Source: Ruminococcus sp. UBA7158
Lineage (GTDB): Bacteria > Bacillota > Clostridia > Oscillospirales > Ruminococcaceae
Direction: 5' to 3'
Assembly (NCBI GenBank): GCA_002491605.1
Contig: DKWG01000001.1
Span: 1 to 38,571, forward strand
Length of the DNA stretch: 38,571 nucleotides
In this document: one piece after another, positions 30,766 through 38,571 of the stretch
How positions within the stretch are numbered: position 1 is the first letter of the stretch
How the letters are laid out: every line of letters begins with the position of its first letter
Position numbers and translations under genes: made by a program
Notes under the pieces: generated by a model
What the model saw: only the letters and a program-made list of their open reading frames with translations
The model's database searches: none
Told to the model about the DNA's origin: nothing

Positions 30766-31797
30766 ATGATTAAACCTGTAAGGATAAAAGACTTAACGCT
30801 CAACGGCGAGCGCATATATGTTCAATCAATGCTCAATACTCCTGCAAGCGATATCAAGGCGAGCGTCAATCAGGCTGTTGCCCTTGAAAAAGCCGGCTGT
30901 GAGATAATCCGTGCTTCTATACCGAACGAAGCGGCGCTTGAGCTTATTCCTGCTATTAAGGAAAAGGTGAGCGTGCCTCTTGTTGCGGACATTCATTATG
31001 ATTATCGCTTAGCTATCGCCTCCTGCGAGAGGGGGATAGATAAAATCAGAATAAACCCGGGCAATATAGGTGATGAGCAAAAGGTTAAGGCTGTTGCAGA
31101 CTGCTGTAAATCGCACGGAGTTCCGATAAGAATAGGCGTTAACTCGGGTTCTTTAGAAAAGGATATCTTGGCCGAATACGGCTCGGTCACATCCGAAGCG
31201 CTGTGTGAGAGTGCAATGCGCCATATTAAGCTTTTGGAGAAGTATGATTTTGACGATATAGTCGTTTCGATAAAGTCCTCAGACGTTCAAAAAAATATTG
31301 CCGCATACCGCTTGATGCGCCAAATGTGCAAATATCCCTTGCACTTAGGCGTCACCGAAGCGGGTACATATAATATGGGACTCATAAAGTCCTCAATAGG
31401 AATAGGCTCTTTGCTTGCCGACGGAATCGGCGAAACAATAAGAGTTTCTTTGACAGACGACCCTGTTAAAGAGGTTGAGGCAGGTATTTCCATTCTGAAG
31501 GCGTTAAACCTCAGGGGAGGAGTAAGACTTGTTTCCTGCCCGACCTGCGGAAGAACGAAAATAGACCTAATCTCACTTGCAAAGCGAGTTGAAGACGCTG
31601 TTAAAAATGTGGACAAGGATATAACCGTTGCCGTTATGGGATGCGTGGTAAACGGCCCGGGTGAAGCGAAAGAGGCCGACATAGGTCTTGCCGGCGGAGA
31701 CGGCTGTGCGGTTATATTCAAAAAGGATAAAATAATAGGAAAATTCAGCGAGGAGAACGCTTTCAATGCTCTTCTTGCCGAAATAAATAAGCTTTAA
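30766..31797 (+). CDS. ispG: (E)-4-hydroxy-3-methylbut-2-enyl-diphosphate synthase
   Basis: Iron-sulfur enzyme of the MEP pathway; 343 aa, the short bacterial form. The N-terminal TIM-barrel includes VQSMLNTPASD, ADIHYDYRLA and KIRINPGNIG. The C-terminal [4Fe-4S] domain has SCPTCGRTKIDL (two cysteines) and MGCVVNGPGEAKEADIG (third cysteine). RBS AAAGGGGA. It sits 22 bp after rseP and about 10 bp before the polC frame. Confidence 0.97.
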   Translation: MIKPVRIKDLTLNGERIYVQSMLNTPASDIKASVNQAVALEKAGCEIIRASIPNEAALELIPAIKEKVSVPLVADIHYDYRLAIASCERGIDKIRINPGNIGDEQKVKAVADCCKSHGVPIRIGVNSGSLEKDILAEYGSVTSEALCESAMRHIKLLEKYDFDDIVVSIKSSDVQKNIAAYRLMRQMCKYPLHLGVTEAGTYNMGLIKSSIGIGSLLADGIGETIRVSLTDDPVKEVEAGISILKALNLRGGVRLVSCPTCGRTKIDLISLAKRVEDAVKNVDKDITVAVMGCVVNGPGEAKEADIGLAGGDGCAVIFKKDKIIGKFSEENAFNALLAEINKL

Positions 31798-31852
31798 AGG
31801 ATTATGAATGACGGCTGAAGCGTTGCTTTGCGGGAAAGGAGAAGTCGTTAAT

Positions 31853-34800
31853 ATGGCGATTAAAACTGTTGCGGAATTTTTCGGCGCATATCAGGGTATG
31901 GACATTCCGAAGTCTGTTATGAGCGGAGAAATTCAAAGATTTGCTTTTTCCGCAGACCATACGTCTATGGCGGTGTCGATAGAATTTAAAAGCTTAGTAA
32001 AATTTTCTGAGCTGAAAAGCTTTGCCGAGGGCTTAAAAGCTGTTTTCGAAATCAGCAGCGCTTATATTGTTCAAAGATATCCGAGCGAATTGTTTTGCGC
32101 AGAGGCAATGCCTGACGTTATAGAGCAACTTAAAACGGTTGCATCTGTCAACGGCTTTTTTGACAACGCAGAATACTCTGTAAAAGACGACGTGCTCACA
32201 ATCAGTCTTGCAAACGGCGGAGAGTCGTTTTTGAGAAGATCGGGCGCGGTTGACGCTCTTGCGAGGATAATAGCGAAGAGCTTTTCTAAAAATGTCAGCA
32301 TAGAGTTTACAGGTAATCTTAAGATAGACAGCGAGGAGCATGAAAACCAGCGATTTATAGAGCTCAGTAAGCTTGCTCCGCCGCCCGTGCCTTCAAGTGC
32401 CAATTCCCCCAAAACCGCTCCTGCCGATTTGGGCGGCTACAGCATTAGCCTGCCGTTAGACGACATTTTGCCTGACGCTACTATTGTAATGGGCAAGGCT
32501 GTAACCGGTGTCGGCGAGATAGCAAGGCTTATTGATATTCAGGAAGCCGGAGCTAAGGTTACAATAGTCGGAGATGTTGTGAGCGTCGACTCAAGAAGCT
32601 CAAAGGATTCAAAAAGGCTCATCATTACAATTGCGGTGACAGATTATACAAGCTCTATAGCCGTCAAGATAATCGAGCTTACACAAAAGGGAGAGGCAAT
32701 TCTTGAAAGTATAAAGCCGGGCAAAACAGTTGTTATAAACGGCGAGGTTGTTTTTGATACCTATGATAATGAAATAAATATCAAGCCCAAGGATATAAGC
32801 TTGGTCAAGCGAAAGAAAAAGATCGACGATGCACCTGTTAAGCGAGTCGAGCTTCACTGCCATACCAATATGTCAGTTATGGACGGAATGACGCCGTCAA
32901 ACGAGATAGTCCGCCAGGCATATGACTGGGGCATGACAGCGCTGGCAATAACCGATCACGGCGTTTGTCAGGGCTTCCCGGACGCTATGTACGAGGTCGA
33001 CAAGATAAGAAAGGGCGGCGGAGAATTTAAGGTCATATATGGCTTAGAGGCTTATCAGGTCAACGACGACACAAGCATTGTGTTCGGGTCTGACCAAAGA
33101 AGCATTACAGACGAGTTCATAGTTTTCGACCTTGAGACGACAGGTCTTTCGGCTGCCGCTGAAAAAATCATTGAAATCGGCGCAGTCAGAGTTAAAAACT
33201 TAGAGGTTGTCGACAGAATGGACATATTCGTCAACCCCGAAAAGCCGATACCTGCAAGGATCATAGAGCTTACAGGTATAACAGATTCTATGGTTAAGGA
33301 CGCCGTTTATGAAAAAGAATCGCTCGGGCAGTTTATGAGCTTCTGCGGCGAAAACCCCGTTCTTATTGCCCACAACGCTTCCTTCGATACGTCGTTTATC
33401 AAAGCCGCTGCGAAAAGGCAGGGCGTTGAGTTTAAATTTACATATATAGATACCGTTGCAATGTCAAGAGCAATGCTGCCCGGTCTCGGCAAATTCACCT
33501 TAGACAGCGTTGCAAAAAACCTCGGAATAGGGGAGTTCAACCATCACAGAGCCTGCGATGACGCCGAGGTAAACGCTGAGATATTCATAAGGCTTTCAAG
33601 AAGGCTTTTAGATGACGATGAAAACCTGACAGTCGACAGACTGAACTCGACCCTTTCAAAGGCTGATATATCAAAGCTGCCATCCTTCCATCAGATAATA
33701 ATAGCAAAGAACAAGGTAGGACTTAAAAACCTTTATAAGCTTGTTTCCTACTCAAATTTAAAGTATTATCACAAGCACCCCAGAATTCCGAAGTCAGAGC
33801 TTATTAAGCACCGTGAGGGCTTGATAGTCGGCTCTGCCTGTGAAGCAGGAGAGCTTTTCCGAGCAGTATTTCAGGGCAAACCGTGGGACGACCTGTTGGA
33901 AATCGCACGTTTTTATGATTATCTTGAAATCCAGCCTCTCGGGAATAATTCATTTATGCTTAGAGACGGAAGCGTTTCAAGCGAGGAACAGCTGAAAGAC
34001 TTCAACCGAACCATAGTCAGGCTCGGCGAGGAGCTTGGAATACCTGTTGTTGCAACGGGAGACGTTCATTTCCTGAACGAAAGAGACGGAATTTTCAGAA
34101 GCATTTTAACATCTGTTATGTATGAGGATTCAGACGTTCAGGCTCCGCTTTACTTAAAGACTACAAACGAAATGCTCGAGGAGTTTTCCTATCTCGGAGA
34201 GGAAAAAGCTTACGAGGTTGTCGTAACCAATTCAAATTTAATTGCCGATATGACCGACCCCGAGCTTAGAGCCTTCCCCAAGGGAACGTTTACCCCGCAC
34301 ATCGACGGAGCTGACGAGGAGCTGACAGAGATATGCTGGCGCCGCGCAAAGGAGATATACGGCGACCCGATCCCGGAAATTGTCTCGGCAAGGCTCGATA
34401 AAGAGCTTACATCGATTATAAAGCATGGCTTTGCGGTTTTGTATGTTATTGCAAAGCGACTTGTTGCCAACTCGGTTGAGCATGGATATCAGGTGGGATC
34501 TCGTGGATCTGTCGGCTCGTCGTTTGTCGCTTCGATGTCCGGTATATCCGAGGTCAATCCGCTTGTGCCGCACTATGTCTGCAAAAAGTGCAAGTATTCC
34601 GAGTTCTTCACCAACGGCGAATACGGCTCAGGCTTTGACCTTCCGCCGAAGAAATGCCCGAACTGCGGAGAAGATTTGAGGGGCGATGGTCACGATATAC
34701 CGTTTGAAACGTTTTTGGGCTTTAACGGTGATAAGTCCCCTGATATTGACCTTAACTTCTCGGGCGACTATCAGTCGTCTGCACATAAATACACGGAAGA

Positions 34801-36169
34801 ACTTTTCGGCGCTGACAATGTTTTTAAAGCCGGAACAATTTCAACCGTCGCCGACAAGACGGCATACGGCTACGTTATGAAGTACTTAGACGAAAGAGGG
34901 AGAAAGGTTCACTCGGCTGAGGTAAACCGTCTGACAAAGGGCTGCACGGGTATCAAGCGCACAACGGGTCAGCACCCGGGCGGAATGGTCGTTATCCCGA
35001 GTGAATACGAGGTGTATGACTTCACGCCTGTTCAGCACCCCGCCGAAAAGGTTGATTCCGATATTGTAACGACTCACTTCGACTTCAACTCGCTTCACGA
35101 CACAATACTAAAGCTTGACGAGCTGGGTCATGATGTGCCGACACTGTATAAATACTTAGAAGACATGACAGGCACAGATATAACCCAGACCCCGATGAGC
35201 GACCCTGCGGTTTACTCACTGTTTACCTCTCCTGAGGCCTTAGGAGTAACTCCTGAGGATATAGACAGCCAGACGGGAACATTGGGTATACCTGAGATGG
35301 GAACTCCTTTTGTAAGGGGAATGCTTCTTGAATGTAAGCCGACTAAGTTTTCCGACCTCTTGCAGATATCCGGACTTTCTCACGGCACGGACGTTTGGCT
35401 GGGAAACGCATCCGAGCTTATCAAAAACGGCACCTGCACAATCGACCAGGTTATAGGAACGCGTGACAGTATAATGACATATCTTATCTACCACGGAGTA
35501 GACCCGAGCCTGTCGTTTAAAATAATGGAAATAGTCCGTAAGGGAAATGCGCCTAAGCTATTGACAGATGAGATGAAGCAGACAATGCGTGAACACGACG
35601 TCCCGGAATGGTATATTGAAAGCTGTTTGAAGATTAAATATATGTTCCCAAAGGCTCACGCTGCGGCATATGTAACCGCCGCTATAAGGCTTGCTTGGTA
35701 TAAGGTTCACCATCCTTTGGAGTTTTACGCTGCGCTGTTTACAGTAAGAGGCGAGGACTTCGACGCAGAGACAGCCGTAAGAGGTAAGCTTGCAGCGAGG
35801 TATAAAATAGATGAGTACCGCCAAAAGGGCAACGACCGCTCCGACAAGGAGGACGGCGTTTTAGATACCTTGATGATAATAAACGAGATGCTCTGCCGTG
35901 GTTATGAGTTTTTACCTATAGACATTCACAAGTCCCACGCAACTATTTATAAGATTGAGGACGGCAAGATAAGGCTGCCGTTTGTATCGATGAGCGGAGT
36001 CGGAGAAAATGCGGCTAAGTCATTGTACAAATGTGCGCAAAACGGCGATTTTATCTCTGTTGAGGAATTTCAGAATCAGGCAGGAGTTTCTAAAACGGTA
36101 ATAGATACTCTTGTTTCGGCAGGTGCGTTCGGAGATATGCCGCTTACTGCACAAATGACGCTGTTTTGA
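31853..36169 (+). CDS. polC: DNA polymerase III alpha subunit, PolC type
   Basis: Replicative polymerase of low-GC Gram-positives with built-in proofreading; 1438 aa, almost the same length as Bacillus PolC. Order: N-terminal domains (1-~210), OB-fold (~235-320), PHP domain beginning VELHCHTNMSVMDGM (~332), inserted DEDD exonuclease with FDLETTGLS (~424), second part of PHP, zinc finger CKKC ... CPNC (~909-945), catalytic palm with GDKSPDIDLNFSG (~957-969), fingers and helix-hairpin-helix C-terminus. ATG 31853 follows AAAGGAG at good spacing; the in-frame ATG 31808, with a weaker AAAGGA, would add 15 residues. It ends the long pyrH-polC operon. Confidence 0.96.
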   Translation: MAIKTVAEFFGAYQGMDIPKSVMSGEIQRFAFSADHTSMAVSIEFKSLVKFSELKSFAEGLKAVFEISSAYIVQRYPSELFCAEAMPDVIEQLKTVASVNGFFDNAEYSVKDDVLTISLANGGESFLRRSGAVDALARIIAKSFSKNVSIEFTGNLKIDSEEHENQRFIELSKLAPPPVPSSANSPKTAPADLGGYSISLPLDDILPDATIVMGKAVTGVGEIARLIDIQEAGAKVTIVGDVVSVDSRSSKDSKRLIITIAVTDYTSSIAVKIIELTQKGEAILESIKPGKTVVINGEVVFDTYDNEINIKPKDISLVKRKKKIDDAPVKRVELHCHTNMSVMDGMTPSNEIVRQAYDWGMTALAITDHGVCQGFPDAMYEVDKIRKGGGEFKVIYGLEAYQVNDDTSIVFGSDQRSITDEFIVFDLETTGLSAAAEKIIEIGAVRVKNLEVVDRMDIFVNPEKPIPARIIELTGITDSMVKDAVYEKESLGQFMSFCGENPVLIAHNASFDTSFIKAAAKRQGVEFKFTYIDTVAMSRAMLPGLGKFTLDSVAKNLGIGEFNHHRACDDAEVNAEIFIRLSRRLLDDDENLTVDRLNSTLSKADISKLPSFHQIIIAKNKVGLKNLYKLVSYSNLKYYHKHPRIPKSELIKHREGLIVGSACEAGELFRAVFQGKPWDDLLEIARFYDYLEIQPLGNNSFMLRDGSVSSEEQLKDFNRTIVRLGEELGIPVVATGDVHFLNERDGIFRSILTSVMYEDSDVQAPLYLKTTNEMLEEFSYLGEEKAYEVVVTNSNLIADMTDPELRAFPKGTFTPHIDGADEELTEICWRRAKEIYGDPIPEIVSARLDKELTSIIKHGFAVLYVIAKRLVANSVEHGYQVGSRGSVGSSFVASMSGISEVNPLVPHYVCKKCKYSEFFTNGEYGSGFDLPPKKCPNCGEDLRGDGHDIPFETFLGFNGDKSPDIDLNFSGDYQSSAHKYTEELFGADNVFKAGTISTVADKTAYGYVMKYLDERGRKVHSAEVNRLTKGCTGIKRTTGQHPGGMVVIPSEYEVYDFTPVQHPAEKVDSDIVTTHFDFNSLHDTILKLDELGHDVPTLYKYLEDMTGTDITQTPMSDPAVYSLFTSPEALGVTPEDIDSQTGTLGIPEMGTPFVRGMLLECKPTKFSDLLQISGLSHGTDVWLGNASELIKNGTCTIDQVIGTRDSIMTYLIYHGVDPSLSFKIMEIVRKGNAPKLLTDEMKQTMREHDVPEWYIESCLKIKYMFPKAHAAAYVTAAIRLAWYKVHHPLEFYAALFTVRGEDFDAETAVRGKLAARYKIDEYRQKGNDRSDKEDGVLDTLMIINEMLCRGYEFLPIDIHKSHATIYKIEDGKIRLPFVSMSGVGENAAKSLYKCAQNGDFISVEEFQNQAGVSKTVIDTLVSAGAFGDMPLTAQMTLF

Positions 36170-36286
36170 GTGACGGAGTATTTGCTGATTGCAGTTGGTT
36201 TTGTTATGCAATATGGTTTGAAGGGCTTAACCGCTTTCATTTGGAATGATGTTGTTTAAAAATCATGTGATTAACTGATAAAATAT

Positions 36287-36330
36287 TCGCAAAACATCAT
36301 CAAATGATTGCATTTGATGATGTTTTGCGA
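36287..36330 (+). promoter_or_regulatory. perfect 20-bp inverted repeat, probable antitoxin operator
   Basis: Arms 36287-36306 and 36311-36330 are complementary at all 20 positions, with a 4-nt centre ATTG. The right arm fills the space between the -35 and -10 elements of the following promoter, so a protein bound here would block RNA polymerase. Position and symmetry fit autoregulation by the RHH-type antitoxin encoded just downstream; this is inference. It could also form an RNA hairpin at the end of polC transcripts, but no T-tract follows. Confidence 0.7.
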
Positions 36331-36336
36331 TATAAT
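36308..36336 (+). promoter_or_regulatory. promoter of the toxin-antitoxin pair
   Basis: -35 TTGCAT (36308-36313), 17-bp spacer, -10 TATAAT (36331-36336). The -35 starts in the centre of the palindrome and the -10 directly follows its right arm. Confidence 0.75.
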
Positions 36337-36388
36337 AGTTTTAAACGATGATGCGGCAATTTAATGGAATAAGTAAGGAGGAATCATT

Positions 36389-36682
36389 ATGGCGAATACT
36401 TTGGTTCAATTTCGCACGGATGAAGCCATTAGAATAAATGCGACATTAATATGTGAACAGCTCGGTATTGACCTTTCGACATATCTTAGAATGTGTATGG
36501 CTCGTCTGGTTCAAGAAAAAGGTGTTCCTTTCAGCATGAAAGTAGATGATATTAATGAGAATAAGGGTCTTCGAGCTATGAGAGAAGCCAGCCGTGCGGC
36601 GGCAGAGCATGGAATAAGCGATATGACACTTGAGGAGATTAATGATGAGATAGCTCAAGTGAGAAAAGAGTCGCAGTCATGA
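36389..36682 (+). CDS. relB: RelB/DinJ family antitoxin
   Basis: A 97-aa protein. The N-terminus LVQFRTDEAIRINATLICEQLGIDLSTYLRMCMARLV is a ribbon-helix-helix DNA-binding domain of the RelB/DinJ type. The C-terminal part is acidic and probably the toxin-binding, protease-sensitive tail. RBS AAGGAGG precedes ATG 36389. Its stop overlaps the toxin start (ATGATG, overlap 36679-36682), the usual antitoxin-toxin coupling. It is expected to bind the palindrome upstream and repress the operon. The partner is a PIN protein, not a RelE/YafQ toxin, which is less usual for a DinJ-like antitoxin. The symbol is by family only. Confidence 0.85.
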   Translation: MANTLVQFRTDEAIRINATLICEQLGIDLSTYLRMCMARLVQEKGVPFSMKVDDINENKGLRAMREASRAAAEHGISDMTLEEINDEIAQVRKESQS

Positions 36683-37104
36683 TGTATTATGCGGTCATTG
36701 ACACTAATGTTATAGTATCTGCTATGCTCAAGCAAAATTCTGTTCCGGGAAACATAGTTGGATTTATATTTAACGGGATTATTACTCCGCTGCTTAACGA
36801 CGATATAATGAAAGAGTATAAATAAGTGCTCATCAGACCGAAATTTCATTTGGATGAAGGTATTATTAATGAGTTTCTCTCAGAAATCAATTCACGAGGA
36901 ATTAATATCAATGCAGAAAAACTCGATATAAACTTTCCTGATCCAAAAGATGCAGTCTTTTATGAGATTGTTATGGAGGAGAGAAAAACGGAGTATGCCT
37001 ATCTTGTAACAGGCAATATTAAGCACTTTCCGGAAAAATCTTTTGTTGTAACGCCAAAGCAGATGCTTGACATAATTGTTGAGAACATTGATGGCTATAG
37101 TTAA
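36679..37104 (+). pseudogene. PIN-family toxin gene interrupted by an in-frame TAA
   Basis: One continuous frame of 142 codons holds a single internal stop, TAA at 36823-36825. The first part (48 aa) starts MMYYAVIDTNVIVSAML with the first catalytic Asp of PIN nucleases and ends in DDIMKEYK. The second part (36826-37104) goes on VLIRPKFHLDEG and contains DPKDAVFYEIV and YLVTGNIKHFP, the remaining PIN motifs of the 'putative toxin, PIN family' (COG1569-like) group. In relatives the junction typically reads EY-x-E-VL-x-RPKF, so TAA stands where GAA would fit: a one-base nonsense change. The toxin is predicted to be inactive unless the stop is read through or the second part starts at GTG 36826. 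Confidence 0.85.
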
Positions 37105-37158
37105 AAAGGCAAGGCGTAAAAACAAACACACTCATTAAAAGCCCTCACTTCCCCTTAA

Positions 37159-37193
37159 AAATCCCCCAACTAAATGTAACTAAATCCCCCAAC
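37159..37193. repeat. 12-bp direct repeat, 23-bp period
   Basis: AAATCCCCCAAC occurs at 37159-37170 and 37182-37193. The intervening bases contain a second copy of the flanking word AACTAAAT. It lies in the AT-rich gap between the broken toxin gene and the Cys-rich gene. No function is evident; it could be a regulator site or slippage. Confidence 0.5.
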
Positions 37194-37263
37194 AATGAAT
37201 AGTATATAGAAAAGTTTTAACTTTATAAGTTTTGAACTTTAATACTTATTCAGGAGGATTTAT

Positions 37264-38016
37264 ATGGCTGATTTAGGTACAAACCCATGCGGCTTTAAGG
37301 AAGCAGTTACCATTGAAGCGCAGCGAATCTTCGACAGCTGCTCCGACAGAGACTGTTTAGAAGACCTTGAAGTTAGCTTTGAGGATTATGAATCAAATTT
37401 AGCGGTCAATGAAGCATTGTATGCAAAAGCAAGATGTGCCGAGGTGACAAGCGTATACTTCTCGGTTGAGCCTATACCATTCAATAAGGGCTTTTACTCG
37501 GTCGATATTACTTACACCTTCAACATTGAGGTTGAGCTTGCTCAAAGTGCAACGTCGCCTACGACAACCGTTAACGGAACTGCCACCTTCACCAAAAAGG
37601 TAATTTTATATGGCAGCGACGGCGGAACGAAGTACTTCACATCAGAAGAAAACGGCGCAGTATCGCAGAACGGCTGCTGCTACAACAACCCGCCTAAGGC
37701 TACTCTGGCTGTTGCAGACCCGATTGTCTTGGGAATAAGGCTTTGCTCTGTCCCGGGTAGTGTTTGCTGCACAGACCCAAGCTGTGAGCAGACGGCTGTA
37801 TCGCCGTCCAGAAAGATTGTCTACGTCACATTGGGCATTTTCTCAATCGTGTCGCTTGTCAGAACCGTACCGGTTATGGTTCCTGCATATGACTATTCTG
37901 TGCCGGATAAGGAGTGCGTTTCAACCTCTGAAAGCCCCTGCGAGCTTTTTGAGAAGATCAACTTCCCGTCGAGCGAGTTTTTCCCGAGAAGTCTTGAGGA
38001 AACAGCCTGCAATTAG
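37264..38016 (+). CDS. cysteine-rich protein of unknown function
   Basis: A 250-aa protein with 13 cysteines, no signal peptide and no clear membrane helix. The N-terminus AQRIFDSCSDRDCLEDLEV (~20-38) is followed by a beta-rich region with the look of a sandwich fold (VYFSVEPIPFNKGFYSVDI, TFTKKVILYGSDGG). Then come GCCYNNPP, LCSVPGSVCCTDPSC, and a C-terminal CVSTSESPCELFEKINFPS segment. The DSCxDRDCLEDL word resembles a recurring motif in sporulating Clostridia proteins of unknown role, so a spore-coat or metal-binding function is possible but unproven. RBS AGGAGG precedes ATG 37264. The next gene is a YlmC/YmxH-type protein, which weakly supports a spore link. Confidence 0.75.
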   Translation: MADLGTNPCGFKEAVTIEAQRIFDSCSDRDCLEDLEVSFEDYESNLAVNEALYAKARCAEVTSVYFSVEPIPFNKGFYSVDITYTFNIEVELAQSATSPTTTVNGTATFTKKVILYGSDGGTKYFTSEENGAVSQNGCCYNNPPKATLAVADPIVLGIRLCSVPGSVCCTDPSCEQTAVSPSRKIVYVTLGIFSIVSLVRTVPVMVPAYDYSVPDKECVSTSESPCELFEKINFPSSEFFPRSLEETACN

Positions 38017-38111
38017 GCTGAGACAGTCAGTGCCGAAGGAAAGCACAGTATAGGATAATGCCGGCTGACAATTGGCTCGGCTCACTGCTTTGAATAGCTA
38101 AATAATAATTC

Positions 38112-38145
38112 GCTCACCTCGGTCATATCATTTACTGAGGTGAGC
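38112..38145 (+). promoter_or_regulatory. hairpin that covers the ylmC ribosome binding site
   Basis: Arms 38112-38123 and 38134-38145 pair over 12 bp (one G-U pair) around a 10-nt loop. The right arm contains the Shine-Dalgarno sequence GAGGTG (38137-38142), so the folded RNA would hide it from the ribosome. The start codon ATG 38152 lies 6 nt beyond. It may act as a translational switch, for example temperature or ligand controlled. Confidence 0.6.
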
Positions 38146-38151
38146 TTATTT

Positions 38152-38484
38152 ATGAAATGTACATTGTCAGATTTAAAGCGCAAGGAAGTCGTGGAGACTA
38201 AAACAGGAGCAATGCTGGGGCGTGTTGACGATATCGAAATCAATGCTGACAATTCGTCTGTTGAAACGCTTATTATCTTCGGCAGACCGAAGCTTTTAGG
38301 CATTTTAGGCAGAGAAAGCGATATAATAATCAAGTATAATGACATCGATCTGATCGGCAGGGATACGGTTTTGGTTACGTCAAGCGGTATAAAGGAGCAT
38401 AAGCAGCAGGTTTTGGAGCAGTCAGACAGCTTATTCCGAAGAAAAAAGGACGATTCCGATGAAATAGACGCATTTTTCAAATAA
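38152..38484 (+). CDS. ylmC: YlmC/YmxH family PRC-barrel protein
   Basis: A 110-aa protein. Residues 1-80 form a PRC-barrel (CTLSDLKRKEVVETKTGAML ... GRVDDIEIN ... LIIFGRPKLLGILGRESDIII ... DIDLIGRDTVLV), the pattern of the Bacillus YlmC/YmxH sporulation-associated family; a charged tail (QSDSLFRRKKDDSDEIDAFFK) follows. Molecular role is not established. ATG 38152 was chosen because GAGGTG lies 9 nt before it; the in-frame GTG 38140 is part of the RBS itself. Expression may be limited by the hairpin over the RBS. Confidence 0.9.
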   Translation: MKCTLSDLKRKEVVETKTGAMLGRVDDIEINADNSSVETLIIFGRPKLLGILGRESDIIIKYNDIDLIGRDTVLVTSSGIKEHKQQVLEQSDSLFRRKKDDSDEIDAFFK

Positions 38485-38560
38485 TTTTTTAAAAAATGTC
38501 CCAAAATGTATGTGCTAAAATGATAAGACCCAACAAAAAAGAGAAATGCCAAACGAGATA

Positions 38561-38571
38561 TGGTATAATAA
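38561..38571 (+). promoter_or_regulatory. extended -10 at the window edge
   Basis: TGGTATAAT (hexamer 38564-38569) looks like an extended -10 of a gene beyond the window. No good -35 is seen 17 bp upstream. The gap 38485-38560 is AT-rich and holds nothing else that I can support. Confidence 0.35.

Noticed and set aside
36287..36330. Palindrome as the terminator of the polC operon
   Set aside because: No T-tract follows, and the -35/-10 hexamers fit around it exactly; an operator is the better reading, though a double role cannot be excluded.
36826..37104. Independent 92-aa gene starting at GTG 36826
   Set aside because: It is in frame with and directly continues the upstream PIN fragment after a single TAA, and has no RBS; better described as the second half of a broken toxin gene.

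Overview
The window looks like a chromosomal segment of an anaerobic Gram-positive Clostridia, most likely a gut Oscillospiraceae/Ruminococcaceae relative. The evidence is a PolC-type polymerase, HrcA/CIRCE control of Hsp20, a YlmC/YmxH-type PRC-barrel protein, consensus sigma-A promoters, strong AGGAGG-type ribosome binding sites and gene content typical of that group. The genus is inference. No rRNA, tRNA, CRISPR array or transposase was seen.

Layout. 1-3.9 kb: a lower-glycolysis cluster, pgk-tpiA-gpmI, with a consensus promoter before pgk, a long hairpin between pgk and tpiA, and a terminator after gpmI. 3.9-5.6 kb: a secreted GH43 lipoprotein. 5.6-11.7 kb: mtaB (minus), an HPr-like protein without the phosphorylatable histidine, a GNAT acetyltransferase, hsp20 (minus) with CIRCE operators, a stand-alone MutS-like ATPase (minus) and an EamA transporter (minus). 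12.0-14.45 kb: a metal-resistance pair, an ArsR/SmtB/CadC repressor behind a 12-2-12 operator and a His-rich P1B-type Zn/Cd/Pb ATPase. 14.5-16.5 kb: the strangest part, a tandem array of ~110-bp hairpin-rich repeats leading into a 530-aa unknown protein that carries two copies of an IGGADGPTA motif. 16.65-21.9 kb: prmA, a DacA/PBP5-like protein that has lost all three catalytic motifs, pgi, a small P-loop protein, and yceD-rpmF.

22.1-36.2 kb is a dense plus-strand housekeeping block: der-plsY-gpsA (ribosome assembly and phospholipid synthesis), then pyrH-frr-uppS-cdsA-dxr-rseP-ispG-polC. The second set joins nucleotide supply, ribosome recycling, isoprenoid/undecaprenyl and phospholipid synthesis, intramembrane proteolysis and replication in one probable operon. 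36.2-38.57 kb is accessory: a RelB/DinJ antitoxin with a perfect 20-bp palindrome over its promoter, a PIN-family toxin gene broken by an in-frame TAA, a cysteine-rich protein of unknown function, and a YlmC/YmxH protein whose ribosome binding site lies in a hairpin.

Most worth a second look: the catalytically degenerate DacA homologue, the GGADGPT protein, the repeat array with compensatory stem changes, the His-less HPr, and the nonsense-interrupted toxin.
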